This document shows, piece by piece, positions 48,016 through 58,751 of a stretch of 64,000 nucleotides of DNA. A model generated the notes under the pieces. It had not been told where the DNA came from and did not search any database. It saw nothing but the letters and a program-made list of their open reading frames with translations. Numbering within the stretch: position 1 is the first letter of the stretch; every line of letters begins with the position of its first letter. Made by a program: the position numbers and the translations under genes. Source of the stretch: Antarcticimicrobium luteum (GTDB taxonomy: Bacteria; Pseudomonadota; Alphaproteobacteria; Rhodobacterales; Rhodobacteraceae). The stretch spans positions 217,534-281,533 of the forward strand of contig NZ_SMUV01000072.1 of NCBI RefSeq assembly GCF_004358185.1. Direction: 5' to 3'.

Positions 48016-49197
48016 ATGGAGTTCGACACCGTCATCCTTGGCGCCGGCGCGGCGGGCCTGATGTGCGCCGCCCATGCGGGCGGGCGGGCGCTGGTGATCG
48101 ATCACGCGCGCAATCCGGGGGAAAAGATCCGCATCTCCGGCGGCGGGCGCTGCAATTTCACCAATCTTTACGCCGCCCCGGAGAATTTCCTGTCGCAGAA
48201 CCCGCATTTCTGCAAATCGGCGCTGGCCCGCTATACCCAGTGGGATTTCATCGAACTGGTCGGGCGCCACGGCATCGCCTGGCACGAAAAGACGCTGGGA
48301 CAGCTGTTCTGCGACGGCAAGGCGACCCAGATCGTCGCCATGCTGCGCGACGAGATGGACAAGGCGGGGGCGGCGCTGTGGCTCTCCACCGCGCTGGCCG
48401 ACGTCAGAAGAACCGAGAGCGGCTTTTCTCTCACCCTCGACCGCGAGGGCGACCGCAAGACCGTCGACTGCCGCAATCTGGTGCTGGCCACCGGGGGCAA
48501 GTCGATCCCCAAGATGGGGGCGACCGGGCTGGCCTATGACATCGCGCGGCAATTCGGCCTCGGCGTCACCGAAACCCGGCCCGCGCTCGTCCCCTTCACC
48601 TTTTCTGACGGCCGCTTCGCACCGCTGGCCGGGGTGTCCTTGCCGGTAGGGCTGTCAAATGCGCGGGCCAGCTTCGACGAGGCGCTGCTTTTTACCCATC
48701 GCGGGTTGTCGGGGCCGGCGGTGCTGCAACTGTCGTCCTACTGGCGCGAGGGCGAGGAGATCGCGGTGAACCTGATCCCCGGGATGACGCTGTTGGAAGC
48801 CCTGCGCGCCCAGCGGCAGCAGGCCGGGCGCCGGGCGCTGACCACCGAACTTGGCCGCCACCTGCCGTCGCGGCTGGTGGAGTATCTCGTGCCCGAGCTG
48901 GGTCTTTCCGGCAATCTCGCCGATCAGTCCGACGCGGCGCTGGAGGCGCTCTGCGCGCGGCTTTCCGACTGGCGGCTGACGCCCTCGGGCACCGAGGGGT
49001 ATCGCACCGCCGAGGTGACGCTGGGCGGCATCGACACCGACGGGCTGTCGTCCCGGACGATGGAGGCGAAAGAGGTGCCCGGCCTTTTCGCCATCGGCGA
49101 GGCGGTGGACGTGACCGGCTGGCTCGGCGGGTACAATTTCCAGTGGGCCTGGGCCTCGGGATACGCGGCGGGAACGGCGATAGCGGCGAAGGGGTGA
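48016..49197 (+). CDS. HI0933/YhiN-family NAD(P)/FAD-dependent oxidoreductase
   Basis: A 393-residue flavoprotein of the HI0933 (BaiN/YhiN) family. The FAD-binding motif is 'VILGAGAAGLMCAAHAG', followed by 'NPGEKIRISGGGRCNFTN', 'LATGGKSIPKMGATG' and the C-terminal 'GLFAIGEAVDVTGWLGGYNFQWAWASG', all signatures of the family; the physiological substrate is unknown. It is read on the plus strand although every surrounding dcw gene is on the minus strand, and it lies between ftsW and murD, so it splits the cluster. ATG 48016 has a weak ribosome binding site. Confidence 0.92.
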   Translation: MEFDTVILGAGAAGLMCAAHAGGRALVIDHARNPGEKIRISGGGRCNFTNLYAAPENFLSQNPHFCKSALARYTQWDFIELVGRHGIAWHEKTLGQLFCDGKATQIVAMLRDEMDKAGAALWLSTALADVRRTESGFSLTLDREGDRKTVDCRNLVLATGGKSIPKMGATGLAYDIARQFGLGVTETRPALVPFTFSDGRFAPLAGVSLPVGLSNARASFDEALLFTHRGLSGPAVLQLSSYWREGEEIAVNLIPGMTLLEALRAQRQQAGRRALTTELGRHLPSRLVEYLVPELGLSGNLADQSDAALEALCARLSDWRLTPSGTEGYRTAEVTLGGIDTDGLSSRTMEAKEVPGLFAIGEAVDVTGWLGGYNFQWAWASGYAAGTAIAAKG

Positions 49198-49279
49198 GAT
49201 ACAACCCTCCGCCGCCCGAATAGCACGCAAAGCGCGCCGGGCAGGCGCCCGTCCTCTGTTGCGCGTTTGGGCGGCGGCC

Positions 49280-50677
49280 CTATTTGAGCCGCTTCTCCAC
49301 CTCGGCGGTGAAATCCTCGCCGCGCTGCTCGAAATTGTCGTATTGATCGAAACTCGCCGCTGCCGGGGCCAGCAGCACGGTATCGCCCGGCTCGGCCTCT
49401 TCCATCGCCCGCTCCACCGCGCGGGCCATGGTGGTGCAAACCTCGGCCTCCACATCCAGCTGCATGGCGAACGCGGCCGCCTCGCGGCCGATGACATAGG
49501 CCTTGGCCACCGCCCCGGTCGTGCCCTTCAGCGCGTCCAGGCCGCCCTCTTTCTCCAGCCCGCCGCAGATCCAGCGGATGCGGGGAAAGGCCCCCAGCGC
49601 CTTGGCCGCGCTGTCCACATTGGTGGCCTTGCTGTCATTGACGTAGGTTACCCCGCCCGCCTCGGCGATCACCTGGCTGCGGTGCGGCAGGCCCGGATAG
49701 CTGTGCAGCGCCGCCTCGATCACCCGCGGCGCCAGCCCCAGCGCGCGGCAGGCGGCATAGGCGGCACAGGCGTTCTGGTGGTTATGCGCCCCCGGCAGCC
49801 CACTGATCCCGCGCAGGTCAATGGAGGCCATCTGCTTGCCCTTGCGGGTCTCGGCCAGGAACCCCTTTCGCGCGAACACCTGCCAGCCCGGCCCGGTCAG
49901 CTTTTGCCCCGAGGAGACCCGGATCACCCGGTCGTCCGCCGGCCCCTCGGCCATCTGCCCTGCCAGAAACCGCCCCTCGATCTCATCGACGCCGATCACC
50001 GCGCGGTCCGGCCCGCCCTCGGCGAACAGCCTGCGCTTGGCCGCGAAATATCCGCCCAGCCCCGCATGACGATCCAGGTGATCGGGCGACAGATTGGTGA
50101 AGACCGCCACGTCCGGGGTCAGCGCGCGGGCCAGCTCGGTCTGGTAACTGCTGAGTTCCAGCACCACCGCCGCGCCCTCCCCCGGCGGTTCCAGGTCCAG
50201 CACGCCGCGGCCGATGTTGCCGGCCAGCTGCGCCGGGCGCCCCGCCTCTTGCAGAATATGATGGATCAGGGCGGAGGTGGTGGATTTGCCGTTCGAACCG
50301 GTCACCGCCACCACCCGCGGGGCGGTGACGAAGCCGTCCCAGTCCGGCGTGGCGAGCGAGCGGAAGAACAGCCCGATGTCGTTGTCCACCGGCACCCCGG
50401 CCTCCAGCGCCGCCAGCACCACCGGGTTCGGCGCGGGGTAAAGATGCGGAATGCCGGGCGAGACGATCAGGGCCGCGATCCCGTCGAAGGCGCCGGCGCC
50501 GGTCAGATCGGCGCAGGCGAACCCCTCGCCCGCGGCCGCCGCCCGCGCCGCCGGGTTGTCGTCCCAGCAGACCGGCTCGGCCCCGCCCGCGCGCACTGCC
50601 CGCGCCGCCGACAACCCCGAGCGGCCCAGCCCCAGAACGGCGACCCTGGCGCCCTCATATCCGCGTACCGGTATCAC
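49280..50677 (-). CDS. murD: UDP-N-acetylmuramoyl-L-alanine--D-glutamate ligase
   Basis: A 465-residue Mur ligase adding D-Glu. '[19 protein letters not shown]' is the N-terminal Rossmann motif, '[15 protein letters not shown]' the ATP loop, and '[10 protein letters not shown]' plus '[11 protein letters not shown]' the substrate and metal regions. The start is GTG 50677: it gives the normal MurD length, has AGGAG eight bases upstream, and overlaps the TGA of the SDR gene by four bases (GTGA). The gene converges with the flavoprotein gene, leaving 82 bp between the two stops. Confidence 0.96.
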   Translation of the reverse strand: MIPVRGYEGARVAVLGLGRSGLSAARAVRAGGAEPVCWDDNPAARAAAAGEGFACADLTGAGAFDGIAALIVSPGIPHLYPAPNPVVLAALEAGVPVDNDIGLFFRSLATPDWDGFVTAPRVVAVTGSNGKSTTSALIHHILQEAGRPAQLAGNIGRGVLDLEPPGEGAAVVLELSSYQTELARALTPDVAVFTNLSPDHLDRHAGLGGYFAAKRRLFAEGGPDRAVIGVDEIEGRFLAGQMAEGPADDRVIRVSSGQKLTGPGWQVFARKGFLAETRKGKQMASIDLRGISGLPGAHNHQNACAAYAACRALGLAPRVIEAALHSYPGLPHRSQVIAEAGGVTYVNDSKATNVDSAAKALGAFPRIRWICGGLEKEGGLDALKGTTGAVAKAYVIGREAAAFAMQLDVEAEVCTTMARAVERAMEEAEPGDTVLLAPAAASFDQYDNFEQRGEDFTAEVEKRLK

Positions 50678-51327
50678 CAGCCCATCTCCTTCTTGTCGCG
50701 GAAAAATCCGCCCGTGGGCCCGTCCTGGCCCAGCCGCGCCAGCCAGAGCGCGGTCTCGGCGCCCTTCTCCGGGCTGCGCGGCGCGTCCGGCCCGCCCATC
50801 CGCGTCGCCACCCATCCCGGGCACATGGCGTTGACCTTGATCCCCTCGGGCAGATCGCGCGGCAGGGCATGGGTCAGCGCGTTCAGCGCCGCCTTGGCCA
50901 CGCCATAGGCGCCGGGCCCGGCCAGCCCTTCGGAAAAACTGCCCCAGTCCGACGAAAGATTGACGATCCGCCCCCAGCCCTGCGCCGCCATATGCGGCAC
51001 GCAAAGCCGGATCAGCTCATAGGGCGCATGAAACATCACCTGCATCGAGCGCGCCACGCCCTGCGGGTCGTCGATCATGTTGCTGTCGATCAGGATGCCG
51101 GCATTGTTGACAAGCACATCGACCCCGCCGATCCGCTCCAGCGCCGGGGCAAAGCCCTCCGGCGCCTCCAGGTCAAGATGCAGCCAGCCGCACCCCAGCG
51201 CCTCGGCCGTCTCGCGGCCCGCCTGCCGGTCGCGCACCGCGATCACCACCCGGTGATCCGCGCACAATCCGGCCGCGATGGCCCGTCCGATGCCCCGGTT
51301 GCCGCCTGTCACCAATGCCGTTTTCAA
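50674..51327 (-). CDS. Short-chain dehydrogenase/reductase (SDR)
   Basis: A 217-residue classical SDR. The NAD(P) motif 'TGGNRGIG' is at residues 7-14, 'NNAG' at 74-77, the catalytic Ser is in 'NLSSDWG' (125-126), and Tyr141/Lys145 form YxxxK in 'YGVAKAAL'. Substrate unknown. Translation appears to start at TTG 51327. Its stop overlaps the murD start by four bases, so murD translation may depend on it. The gene is not part of the standard dcw set and stands where mraY is normally followed directly by murD. Confidence 0.88.
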   Translation of the reverse strand: MKTALVTGGNRGIGRAIAAGLCADHRVVIAVRDRQAGRETAEALGCGWLHLDLEAPEGFAPALERIGGVDVLVNNAGILIDSNMIDDPQGVARSMQVMFHAPYELIRLCVPHMAAQGWGRIVNLSSDWGSFSEGLAGPGAYGVAKAALNALTHALPRDLPEGIKVNAMCPGWVATRMGGPDAPRSPEKGAETALWLARLGQDGPTGGFFRDKKEMGW

Positions 51328-51492
51328 GATTGCGCGCCCCCTGTGCGAAAACTCCGCTCCGACCTCTGGCTAGCCGATCGGCTCCGCCTTGGAAAGCGGC
51401 CGATGACCGAAGCGTCCGGTAGGTGTTGCGCCTTTTCCAGACCCTGGATCTGAGTCGTCATGCAGAAATGAGGAAAGGAGGCCCTGCCGCGT

Positions 51493-51507
51493 CAAATACT
51501 CCCGCCC
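51493..51507 (-). repeat. Dispersed GGGCGGGAGTATTTG motif (minus strand)
   Basis: Read on the minus strand, this is GGGCGGGAGTATTTG followed by a G+C-rich stretch, in the 253-bp gap between mraY and the SDR gene. It matches the copies at 26365 and 44063. Confidence 0.5.
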
Positions 51508-51580
51508 GCAGCCCCGCAGGGCCCGCTTGCAGGCCCGCGAGGGGATGGGCCCGCAGCCGCCACCCGAAATCCCCGGCGCG

Positions 51581-52663
51581 TCAGCGGACCTTCAGGGTCG
51601 CCAGCCCGATCATCGCCAGGATCAGCGAGATGATCCAGAACCGGATCACGATGGTCGGCTCGGCCCAGCCCTTTTTCTCATAATGGTGATGGATCGGCGC
51701 CATCAGAAAGACGCGCCGCCCGGTGCGCTTGAAATAGAGCACCTGGATGATGACCGACAGCGCCTCGACCACGAAGAGGCCGCCGACGATGGCCAGCACC
51801 AGTTCATGCTTGGTGGCGACCGCGATCGCCCCCAGCGCGCCGCCCAGCGCAAGGCTGCCGGTATCGCCCATGAACACAGCCGCCGGCGGTGCGTTGTACC
51901 ACAGGAACCCCAGCCCCCCGCCGAACAGGGCAGCGGTAAAGATCAGGATCTCCCCGGTGCCCGGCACGTAGTGCACGTCGAGATATTCGGTAAAGTCGGT
52001 GCGCCCCACCGCATAGGCGATGATGCCCAGCGTTGTCGCCGCGATCATCACCGGCATGATCGCCAACCCGTCCAGCCCGTCGGTCAGGTTCACCGCATTG
52101 GCCGATCCGACAATAACACAGACCGAGAACGGCACGTAAAAGAGTCCCAGATTGATCAGCGTGTCCTTGAACACCGGCAGCGCCAGCTGGTTCTGCAAAT
52201 CGGCGGGGTGGTTCCACGCCGCCCAGAGCGCCGCCACCACCGCGATCAGGATGCCCAGCCCCAGGCGCAGCTTGCCCGGCACCCCCTTGGTGTTCTGCTT
52301 GGAGACCTTGGCGTAGTCGTCGGCGAAGCCGATGGCGCCGAAGGCCAGCGTCACGAACAGCACCAGCCAGACGAACGGGTTGTCCAGCCGCGCCCAGAGC
52401 GCGGTCGCGGTCACCAGCGCGCCGACGATCAGCAGCCCGCCCATGGTCGGCGTACCGGCCTTGGACAGATGCGCCTCGGGGCCGTCGTCGCGGATCGGCT
52501 GACCCTTGCCCTGCCGCTTGCGCAGCACGTTGATCAGCGGCGGGCCGAACAGGAAACCGAACAGCAGCGCGGTCAGAAAGGCCCCACCGGCACGGAACGT
52601 GATGTAGCGGAACAGGTTGAAAAAATCCCCGCCGTCCGACAGCGCGGTCAGCCAATAAAGCAT
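51581..52663 (-). CDS. mraY: Phospho-N-acetylmuramoyl-pentapeptide transferase
   Basis: A 360-residue integral membrane enzyme that moves phospho-MurNAc-pentapeptide to undecaprenyl phosphate, giving lipid I. Ten or so transmembrane segments; the active-site loops '[15 protein letters not shown]', '[16 protein letters not shown]' (DDxxK), '[13 protein letters not shown]' and '[13 protein letters not shown]' are intact. ATG 52663 is 11 bp after the murF stop. It is followed by 253 bp of non-coding sequence and then the SDR gene. Confidence 0.98.
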   Translation of the reverse strand: MLYWLTALSDGGDFFNLFRYITFRAGGAFLTALLFGFLFGPPLINVLRKRQGKGQPIRDDGPEAHLSKAGTPTMGGLLIVGALVTATALWARLDNPFVWLVLFVTLAFGAIGFADDYAKVSKQNTKGVPGKLRLGLGILIAVVAALWAAWNHPADLQNQLALPVFKDTLINLGLFYVPFSVCVIVGSANAVNLTDGLDGLAIMPVMIAATTLGIIAYAVGRTDFTEYLDVHYVPGTGEILIFTAALFGGGLGFLWYNAPPAAVFMGDTGSLALGGALGAIAVATKHELVLAIVGGLFVVEALSVIIQVLYFKRTGRRVFLMAPIHHHYEKKGWAEPTIVIRFWIISLILAMIGLATLKVR

Positions 52664-52674
52664 GTCAGCCGGTC

Positions 52675-54108
52675 CTATCCTTCATGTGTTGTCCCCGAAC
52701 CCGTCCCTTGCGCCGGGGCGCGCCTGCCTTGGCCGATTTCGCGCAGGGCGTCAACGACCTTTGCCAGCGCCATCGAGAGAGAGCCCTTGGCCAGCACGAT
52801 ATCGCCCGGCCCCGCCAGATCGACGATCTGTGCCGCAAGCGCAGCGCTGGTGCCGCAATGCAGGCCGCGTTTTTCCGCAGGCAGCGCGGCGTGCAGCGCG
52901 CCCATCAGCGGGCCAATGCAATGCACGGTGTCGATCCCTGCCATCGCCGGCAACGCGGCGAGTGCGGCGTGGAGGTGTTCGGCCTGCGGCCCCAGCTCCT
53001 TCATGTCGCCCAGAACGGCGATGCGGCGGCCCTGTCCCTCCGTGCTCGCGGCGGCGAGCACGGCCAGCGCCGCCGCCATCGAGGCCGGGTTGGCGTTGTA
53101 GGAATCGTCCAGCAGCGTCAGCGCGCCGCCGGGCAAGACAATCGTCTCGCGCACACCGCGGCCGCGATAGGGGGTCCAGCGCGCCAGGCTTGCGGCGGCG
53201 CGCGCCGGATCGGCGCCGAGCGCGGCACAGGCGGCCAGCGCGCCGAGCCCGTTCATGGCGAAATGCCGCCCCGGGGTGGCCAGGGTGAAGCAGACCGTCC
53301 CGTCCGGCGTCTCCGCCGCGACCCGGGTCTCATCGCCCATGACCTCGGCCGAGATCAGGCGATAGTCATCGGCCTGCGCACCGAAGCCGAGCGCCATGGC
53401 GCCCACCTCATCGGCCTTGGCAAAGAGGATCGGCGATTGTTCCAGATCGGCGTTCAGCACGGCGATGCCGCCCGGCTCCAGCCCGTCGAGCACCGAGGCC
53501 TTTTCCCGCGCGATGCCGTCGAGGCTGTCGAAGGCCTCCAGATGCGCCGGCGCCACGATGGTTACCATCGCCACATGCGGGCGGGCGAGCCGGGCCAGCG
53601 GCGCAATCTCGCCGGGGTGGTTCATGCCGATCTCGATGATGGCGTAGCGGGTTTCCCGCGGCATCCGCGCCAGGGTCAGCGGCACACCCCAATGGTTGTT
53701 GTAGCTGGCCACGCTCGCATGCGTCGCCCCCTGATCCGACAGCATCGCCGCCAGCATTTCCTTGGTCGAGGTCTTGCCGACGCTGCCGGTCACCGCGACC
53801 ACGCGGGCCTGGCACCGCGCCCGTGCCGCCCGGCCCAGCGCCTCCAGCCCTTGCAGCACATCGTCGACGATCAACAGCGGCGCATCCTGCGCCACCCCCT
53901 CGGGGATATGGCTGACCAGCGCGGCCGCGGCGCCCTTGTCCAAAGCCTGCGCCACGAACTCATGGCCGTCGCGCGCCGCCTTCAACGCCACGAACAGATC
54001 GCCCGGCGCGATAGTGCGGGTGTCGATGGAAACGCCATCGACCTGCCATGCGCCCTGCGCCCGGCCGCCGGTGGCTTCTGCGGCCTCTCCTGCGGTCCAG
54101 AGGCTCAT
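52675..54108 (-). CDS. murF: UDP-MurNAc-tripeptide--D-alanyl-D-alanine ligase
   Basis: A 477-residue Mur ligase adding D-Ala-D-Ala to complete the pentapeptide. '[20 protein letters not shown]' is the N-terminal substrate region, '[15 protein letters not shown]' the ATP loop, '[19 protein letters not shown]' and '[13 protein letters not shown]' are characteristic of MurF. ATG 54108 overlaps the murE stop by four bases. mraY follows 11 bp later, so murE-murF-mraY form a tightly coupled block. Confidence 0.98.
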   Translation of the reverse strand: MSLWTAGEAAEATGGRAQGAWQVDGVSIDTRTIAPGDLFVALKAARDGHEFVAQALDKGAAAALVSHIPEGVAQDAPLLIVDDVLQGLEALGRAARARCQARVVAVTGSVGKTSTKEMLAAMLSDQGATHASVASYNNHWGVPLTLARMPRETRYAIIEIGMNHPGEIAPLARLARPHVAMVTIVAPAHLEAFDSLDGIAREKASVLDGLEPGGIAVLNADLEQSPILFAKADEVGAMALGFGAQADDYRLISAEVMGDETRVAAETPDGTVCFTLATPGRHFAMNGLGALAACAALGADPARAAASLARWTPYRGRGVRETIVLPGGALTLLDDSYNANPASMAAALAVLAAASTEGQGRRIAVLGDMKELGPQAEHLHAALAALPAMAGIDTVHCIGPLMGALHAALPAEKRGLHCGTSAALAAQIVDLAGPGDIVLAKGSLSMALAKVVDALREIGQGRRAPAQGTGSGTTHEG

Positions 54109-55586
54109 ACCGGCCGCCCGTCCAGCGCGGCGACCGCCACGCTGGCCTGTTCGGCATCGTCGAAGGGCAGCACATCGTCGCCGACGATCTGGCCGGTCTC
54201 GTGCCCCTTGCCGGCGATCAGCAGCGCGTCGCCCGGCCCCAGCGCGTCGATGCCGCGCAGGATCGCCTCGGCGCGGTCGCCCACCTCGATGGCCTCCGGC
54301 GCGCCCGCCATGACGGCGGCGCGGATGGAGGCGGGATCCTCGCTGCGCGGGTTGTCATCGGTGACGAAGACCAGATCGGCATGTTCCGCCGCCGCCGCCC
54401 CCATCAGCGGCCGCTTGGCCCGGTCGCGGTCGCCGCCTGCGCCGACGATGGCAACGAGGTGCCCCATCACATGCGGCCGCAGCGCCGTCAAAGCGGTGGC
54501 CACCGCGTCCGGGGTATGGGCGTAATCGACGAAAACCGCCGCGCCGTTCTCCCGCGTCGCGGCCAGCTGCATCCGCCCGCGCACGGTGGTCAGTTCGGGC
54601 AGGGTGCGGAACACCGCCCCAGCCTCGTCGCCGCAGGCGATGGCGAGCCCGGCGGCGATCAGTACGTTTTCGGCCTGAAACCCGCCGATGAGATCGAGCC
54701 GGGCCTGATGGCTCTGGCCCATCCAGGAAAACCGCAGATCCTGCCCGGTGGCGTCGAACCGCTGCGCCAGCAGGCGCAGATCGCCCACCGCCCGCCCCAC
54801 GGTCAGCACCGCCTGACCGCGCGCGGCGGCAATCGCCCGCATCTCGGCCCCGCGCGGATCCTCCAGATTGATCACCGCCGTTCCCTCCGGCGGCAGCACC
54901 CGGCGAAACAGACCCGCCTTGGCGGCGAAATAGGCGTCGAAACTCTCATGATAATCCAGGTGATCCTGGGTGAAATTGGTGAAACCGGCCGCGATGAGCT
55001 GCACCCCGTCGAGCCGCCGCTGCTCCAGCCCGTGCGACGAGGCCTCCATCGCCGCGTGGGTGATGCCATGCCCCGCCGCCTCGGCCAGCACCCGATGCAG
55101 GGTGATCGGCTCGGGCGTGGTGTGGTTGAGCGGCGCGTTCCAGGCCCCTTCGACCCCGGTGGTACCGAGGTTGATCGCCGCATGGCCCAGCCCGGCCCAG
55201 ATCTGCCGCAGGAAGGTGGCGACCGAGGTCTTGCCGTTGGTCCCCGTGACCGCCGCCATCACCCCGGGCTGCGCGCCGAACCACAGCGCCGCGGTGCAGG
55301 CCAGCGCCTGGCGCGGATCCTCGACCACCACCAGCGCCGCGCCGGAGGCGGCCAGTTCGCGTTCGGCGATTTCCGCGCCGGTCGCATCGGTCAGAACCGC
55401 CGCCGCGCCCATGCGCAGCGCATATTGGATGAAGTCGCCGCCATGCACCCGGGTTCCGGGCAGCGCGGCAAAGAGAAATCCGTCCTTTACCTGGCGGCTG
55501 TCCACCGCCAGACCGGTGATCTGCGGATCGCGCCCGCCCCGGGCGGTCAGGGCCAACTGGCTGAGTGATTTTGCCGGTATGCCCAT
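54105..55586 (-). CDS. murE: UDP-MurNAc-tripeptide synthetase (meso-diaminopimelate adding)
   Basis: A 493-residue Mur ligase that adds the third residue. 'AVTGTNGKTSVATF' is the ATP loop, 'TQDHLDYH' and 'FVDYAHTPDAV' are family blocks, and the 'DDNPRSEDP' motif contains DNPR, which specifies meso-diaminopimelate rather than lysine, as expected in a Gram-negative. ATG 55586 lies 32 bp after the ftsI stop. It overlaps murF by four bases. Confidence 0.98.
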   Translation of the reverse strand: MGIPAKSLSQLALTARGGRDPQITGLAVDSRQVKDGFLFAALPGTRVHGGDFIQYALRMGAAAVLTDATGAEIAERELAASGAALVVVEDPRQALACTAALWFGAQPGVMAAVTGTNGKTSVATFLRQIWAGLGHAAINLGTTGVEGAWNAPLNHTTPEPITLHRVLAEAAGHGITHAAMEASSHGLEQRRLDGVQLIAAGFTNFTQDHLDYHESFDAYFAAKAGLFRRVLPPEGTAVINLEDPRGAEMRAIAAARGQAVLTVGRAVGDLRLLAQRFDATGQDLRFSWMGQSHQARLDLIGGFQAENVLIAAGLAIACGDEAGAVFRTLPELTTVRGRMQLAATRENGAAVFVDYAHTPDAVATALTALRPHVMGHLVAIVGAGGDRDRAKRPLMGAAAAEHADLVFVTDDNPRSEDPASIRAAVMAGAPEAIEVGDRAEAILRGIDALGPGDALLIAGKGHETGQIVGDDVLPFDDAEQASVAVAALDGRPV

Positions 55587-55618
55587 GGTGCCCGCCCGCG
55601 CATTGATATTGATAAGGA

Positions 55619-57403
55619 TCAGTTCGACGTGAGCGTTATAGCAGCGCGGGGGCCGGGTTCAACGTCGGGTCGCAGCCCCAGCAGCGGCGCCACCCGGCCG
55701 ATCAGCTCGGCCGCGACCGGCACCGCGGTCCAGCCCGCCGTGCGCCGCTCTTCGTCATAGGCCTGGATCGAGGGCTCATCCAGCGTCACCACCAGCACGT
55801 ATTTCGGATCGTGCGACGGGAAGATCGAGGCAAAGGTCGCGATCACCTTGTCCTTGTAGTAGCCGCCCTGCGGGCGCGGCTTGTCGGCGGTGCCGGTCTT
55901 GCCGCCCACCGCATAGCCCGGCACCTCGCCCAGGCTGGCGGTGCCGCCGGTCACCACACGGCGCAGCATCCGGCGCGCATCGGCGGCGGCCCCCTCGGAC
56001 AGCACCCGCGGCCCATGCTGCGGCCCGTCGCGTTTCAGGATCGTCGGGCTGACGTAATGGCCGCCGTTGGCGATCGCGGCATAGCCGGCCGCCAGATGCA
56101 TCGGGCTGGTCGAGAGGCCGTGGCCATAGGAAATCGTCACCGTGCTGAGATCGGTCCAGCGCTCGGGCACCAGCGGCTGGCCGCCGCGGGCCTCGACGAT
56201 CTCGAACGGGGTCGGGTCGAACATCCCCAGCGCGCCGAGAAAGGCCTTTTGCCGCTCCGGTCCGATCTCCAGCGCCAGCCGCCCGGTGCCCCGGTTGGAG
56301 CTGTGCATGATCACATCCGCGACGCTGAGCTTGCCGTAGTTCTTGTTGTGAAACTCTCCGATCGGATAGCCGGACACCCGCATCGGCCCGGAGGTGTCGA
56401 TGATCGTCTCGGCCGAAACCAGCCCGAGGTCTATGGCCTGCGCAGCGGTAAAGATCTTGAAGGTCGAGCCCAGCTCGTACACCCCCTGCACCGCGCGGTT
56501 GAACAGCGGGCTGTCGCTGGGATCGCCGGAGACCGGCGGCCGCGGCCGGTCGTTGGGGTCGAAATCCGGCAGGCTGACAACCGAGATCACCTCGCCGGTG
56601 TGCACATCCATCAGGATCGAAGAGGCGCCCTTGGCATTCATCAGCTTCATGCCGCCGGCGAGCACCTGCTCGGCCGCGGCCTGCACCGTCAGGTCCAGCG
56701 CCAGCGTCAGCGGCTGCGCGCCATTGGCCGGGTCGCGCAGATACTCGTCGAACTGTTTTTCCACCCCGGCCACGCCGATCACCTCGGCGGCATTCACCCC
56801 TTCGCGGCCGAAGCCGGCGCCGCCGAGCACATGCGCGGCCAGCTTGCCGTTGGGATAAAGCCGCATCTCGCGCGGGCCGAACATCAGCCCGGGATCGCCC
56901 AGATCGTGCACCGCCTGTTTCTGTTCGGGGCTGATCCGCCTCTTGATCCAGACGAATTTGCGCTTGCCGCTGAGATCCCTGATCAGCCGCGCCTCGTCCA
57001 GATCGGGAAAGATCCGCACCAGCCCGCTGGCCGCCGCCACCGGGTCGACCAGCTCGGGCGGCTGGGCATAGAGCGAATGGGTCTCGAAATTGGTCGCCAG
57101 GATGCGTCCTTCCCGGTCGGTGATATCGGCGCGCTGCGCCGCGATGGCCGCACCGTGAGTGCTTGCCACCGGCTCCTCGGGCTCGGAAACCGCCATCAGC
57201 GCCATGCGCCCGCCCACCACGATGAAGGCGCAGAAAAAGAACAGCCCCAGCACCAGCAGCCGCCCCTCGGCGCGTACCCGGGCGCGGTCCTGCATCTCGG
57301 CGTGGCGCTGACGGATGTTCTCGCGCTCGATGGCGTCGGGATTTTCACCCTTTGCGCGGGCCGGCAGGATCCGCGCCAGCGGGCGCAACGGCGTCCGGGT
57401 CAT
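55619..57403 (-). CDS. ftsI: Septal transpeptidase FtsI (PBP3)
   Basis: A 594-residue monofunctional class B penicillin-binding protein that cross-links septal murein. A cytoplasmic tail of about 47 residues precedes one transmembrane helix (about 48-68). The pedestal domain follows, then the transpeptidase with Ser313 in 'GSTFK', 'SSN' in 'MHSSNRGT' and 'KTGTAD' near the C-terminus. ATG 57403 overlaps the ftsL stop by four bases and has GGAGGGAG upstream; a much longer in-frame opening has no family similarity. murE follows 32 bp after the stop. Confidence 0.97.
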   Translation of the reverse strand: MTRTPLRPLARILPARAKGENPDAIERENIRQRHAEMQDRARVRAEGRLLVLGLFFFCAFIVVGGRMALMAVSEPEEPVASTHGAAIAAQRADITDREGRILATNFETHSLYAQPPELVDPVAAASGLVRIFPDLDEARLIRDLSGKRKFVWIKRRISPEQKQAVHDLGDPGLMFGPREMRLYPNGKLAAHVLGGAGFGREGVNAAEVIGVAGVEKQFDEYLRDPANGAQPLTLALDLTVQAAAEQVLAGGMKLMNAKGASSILMDVHTGEVISVVSLPDFDPNDRPRPPVSGDPSDSPLFNRAVQGVYELGSTFKIFTAAQAIDLGLVSAETIIDTSGPMRVSGYPIGEFHNKNYGKLSVADVIMHSSNRGTGRLALEIGPERQKAFLGALGMFDPTPFEIVEARGGQPLVPERWTDLSTVTISYGHGLSTSPMHLAAGYAAIANGGHYVSPTILKRDGPQHGPRVLSEGAAADARRMLRRVVTGGTASLGEVPGYAVGGKTGTADKPRPQGGYYKDKVIATFASIFPSHDPKYVLVVTLDEPSIQAYDEERRTAGWTAVPVAAELIGRVAPLLGLRPDVEPGPRAAITLTSN

Positions 57404-57750
57404 GGTTGCTCTCCCTCCGCCATGGTCGAGACATCCACCGGGTTGGTGATCGGCAACAGCGGCGCCGGCGGAAAGCTGACCTCGTCGATGCGGCCGAACT
57501 GGTCCGGGCGCAGAGGCAACAGGCCAAGCCGGTCGAAGTTCAGCGCGGCCAGCTCGGACAGCCGGTCGGGCCGGTTGAGGTAGGCCCATTCGGCCCTGAG
57601 CACACCCAGCCGCACCTGCGCCGCGCCGATCTGCTGTTGCAGCGCGCGGGTCTCTTTCAGCACCTGCTGGGTGGCGTAATTCTCACGATAGGCCCAGAAC
57701 GCCAGACCGAACACCGCCAGCGCGGTCAGAACAAAGGCTATGCCTCTCAT
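57400..57750 (-). CDS. ftsL: Cell division protein FtsL
   Basis: A 116-residue bitopic divisome protein. A transmembrane helix at residues 3-20 is followed by a coiled coil ('[31 protein letters not shown]') and '[10 protein letters not shown]', the motif seen at the end of the FtsL coiled coil. It works with FtsB and FtsQ to activate FtsW-FtsI. Position between rsmH and ftsI and four-base overlaps with both confirm the identity, since the sequence itself is poorly conserved in the family. Confidence 0.93.
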   Translation of the reverse strand: MRGIAFVLTALAVFGLAFWAYRENYATQQVLKETRALQQQIGAAQVRLGVLRAEWAYLNRPDRLSELAALNFDRLGLLPLRPDQFGRIDEVSFPPAPLLPITNPVDVSTMAEGEQP

Positions 57751-58748
57751 CGCCCTCTCCCTTTCGGCGCCTCTTTGGGTTGCGGCATCCCGATCTCGCG
57801 CGGGTCGACCGTGCCGGCGGGCGCCTCGGTGCGCACCGCCACCCGCAGCCGGGCCGAGCGCGCGCGCGGGTTCTCGGCCAGCTCCTGCGGGTCCGGCGCG
57901 ATCGCCTTGCGTGGACGCAGGAGGAATTGCGGATCCGCGTGTTCGATTTCCGGCCCATGGCGGCTGCCGCGCCCGGTCTGTCCGGCGCGCGATTGCAGGA
58001 ACCGTTTGACCATTCGGTCCTCGATGGAGTGGAAGCTGACCACCGCCAGCTTGCCGCCGGGCCTGAGCGCCCGTTCGGCGGCCATCAGCCCGCGAAACAG
58101 CTCGCCAAACTCATCATTCACCGCGATCCGCAGCGCCTGAAAGCTGCGGGTGGCGGGATGCGACTGCCCCGGTTTGGCGCGCGGAAGGCAGGATTCGACG
58201 ATTTCGGCCAGCCGCAGCGTGGTCCCGATCGGCTCCACCTCCCGCGCCCGGACGATGGCGCGCGCGATGCGGCGGCTGGCGCGCTCCTCACCGTATAGAT
58301 AGAGAATATCGGCCAGTTCGGCCTCTTCGGCCGTGTTGACCAGATCGGCGGCGCTTGGCCCCTGCTGCGACATCCGCATGTCGAGCGGGCCCTCTTTCAT
58401 GAAGGAAAAGCCGCGCTCGGCCCGGTCGAGCTGCATCGAGGAGACGCCGAGGTCGAGCACCACGCCATCCAGATCCTGTGCATATTCGTCCATCCGGGAA
58501 AACACACCGTGCTGCATTATCAGCCGGTCGCCGTAGTCCGCCGCCCAGTCCTGCGCCATCTCGAAGGCCAGCGGGTCGCGGTCCACCGCGATCACGCGGT
58601 CGGCGCCGGCCTCGAGCAACCCGCGGGTATAGCCGCCAGCGCCGAATGTGCCGTCCAGCCACGTGCCGGTGACCGGCGCCACCGCCTCGAGCAGCGCGCG
58701 CAACAGAACCGGAACATGAGGTTGGGCGGGCGCGGCAGCGGCGGCCAT
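57747..58748 (-). CDS. rsmH: 16S rRNA (cytosine-1402 N4)-methyltransferase
   Basis: A 333-residue SAM-dependent methyltransferase (MraW) modifying C1402 in the 16S rRNA P site. '[15 protein letters not shown]' and '[20 protein letters not shown]' (SAM motif), '[21 protein letters not shown]' with 'GPLDMRMSQ', and the C-terminal '[16 protein letters not shown]' are family signatures. ATG 58748 is three bases after the mraZ stop, and ftsL overlaps its end by four bases. Confidence 0.97.
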   Translation of the reverse strand: MAAAAAPAQPHVPVLLRALLEAVAPVTGTWLDGTFGAGGYTRGLLEAGADRVIAVDRDPLAFEMAQDWAADYGDRLIMQHGVFSRMDEYAQDLDGVVLDLGVSSMQLDRAERGFSFMKEGPLDMRMSQQGPSAADLVNTAEEAELADILYLYGEERASRRIARAIVRAREVEPIGTTLRLAEIVESCLPRAKPGQSHPATRSFQALRIAVNDEFGELFRGLMAAERALRPGGKLAVVSFHSIEDRMVKRFLQSRAGQTGRGSRHGPEIEHADPQFLLRPRKAIAPDPQELAENPRARSARLRVAVRTEAPAGTVDPREIGMPQPKEAPKGRGR

Positions 58749-58751
58749 GGA

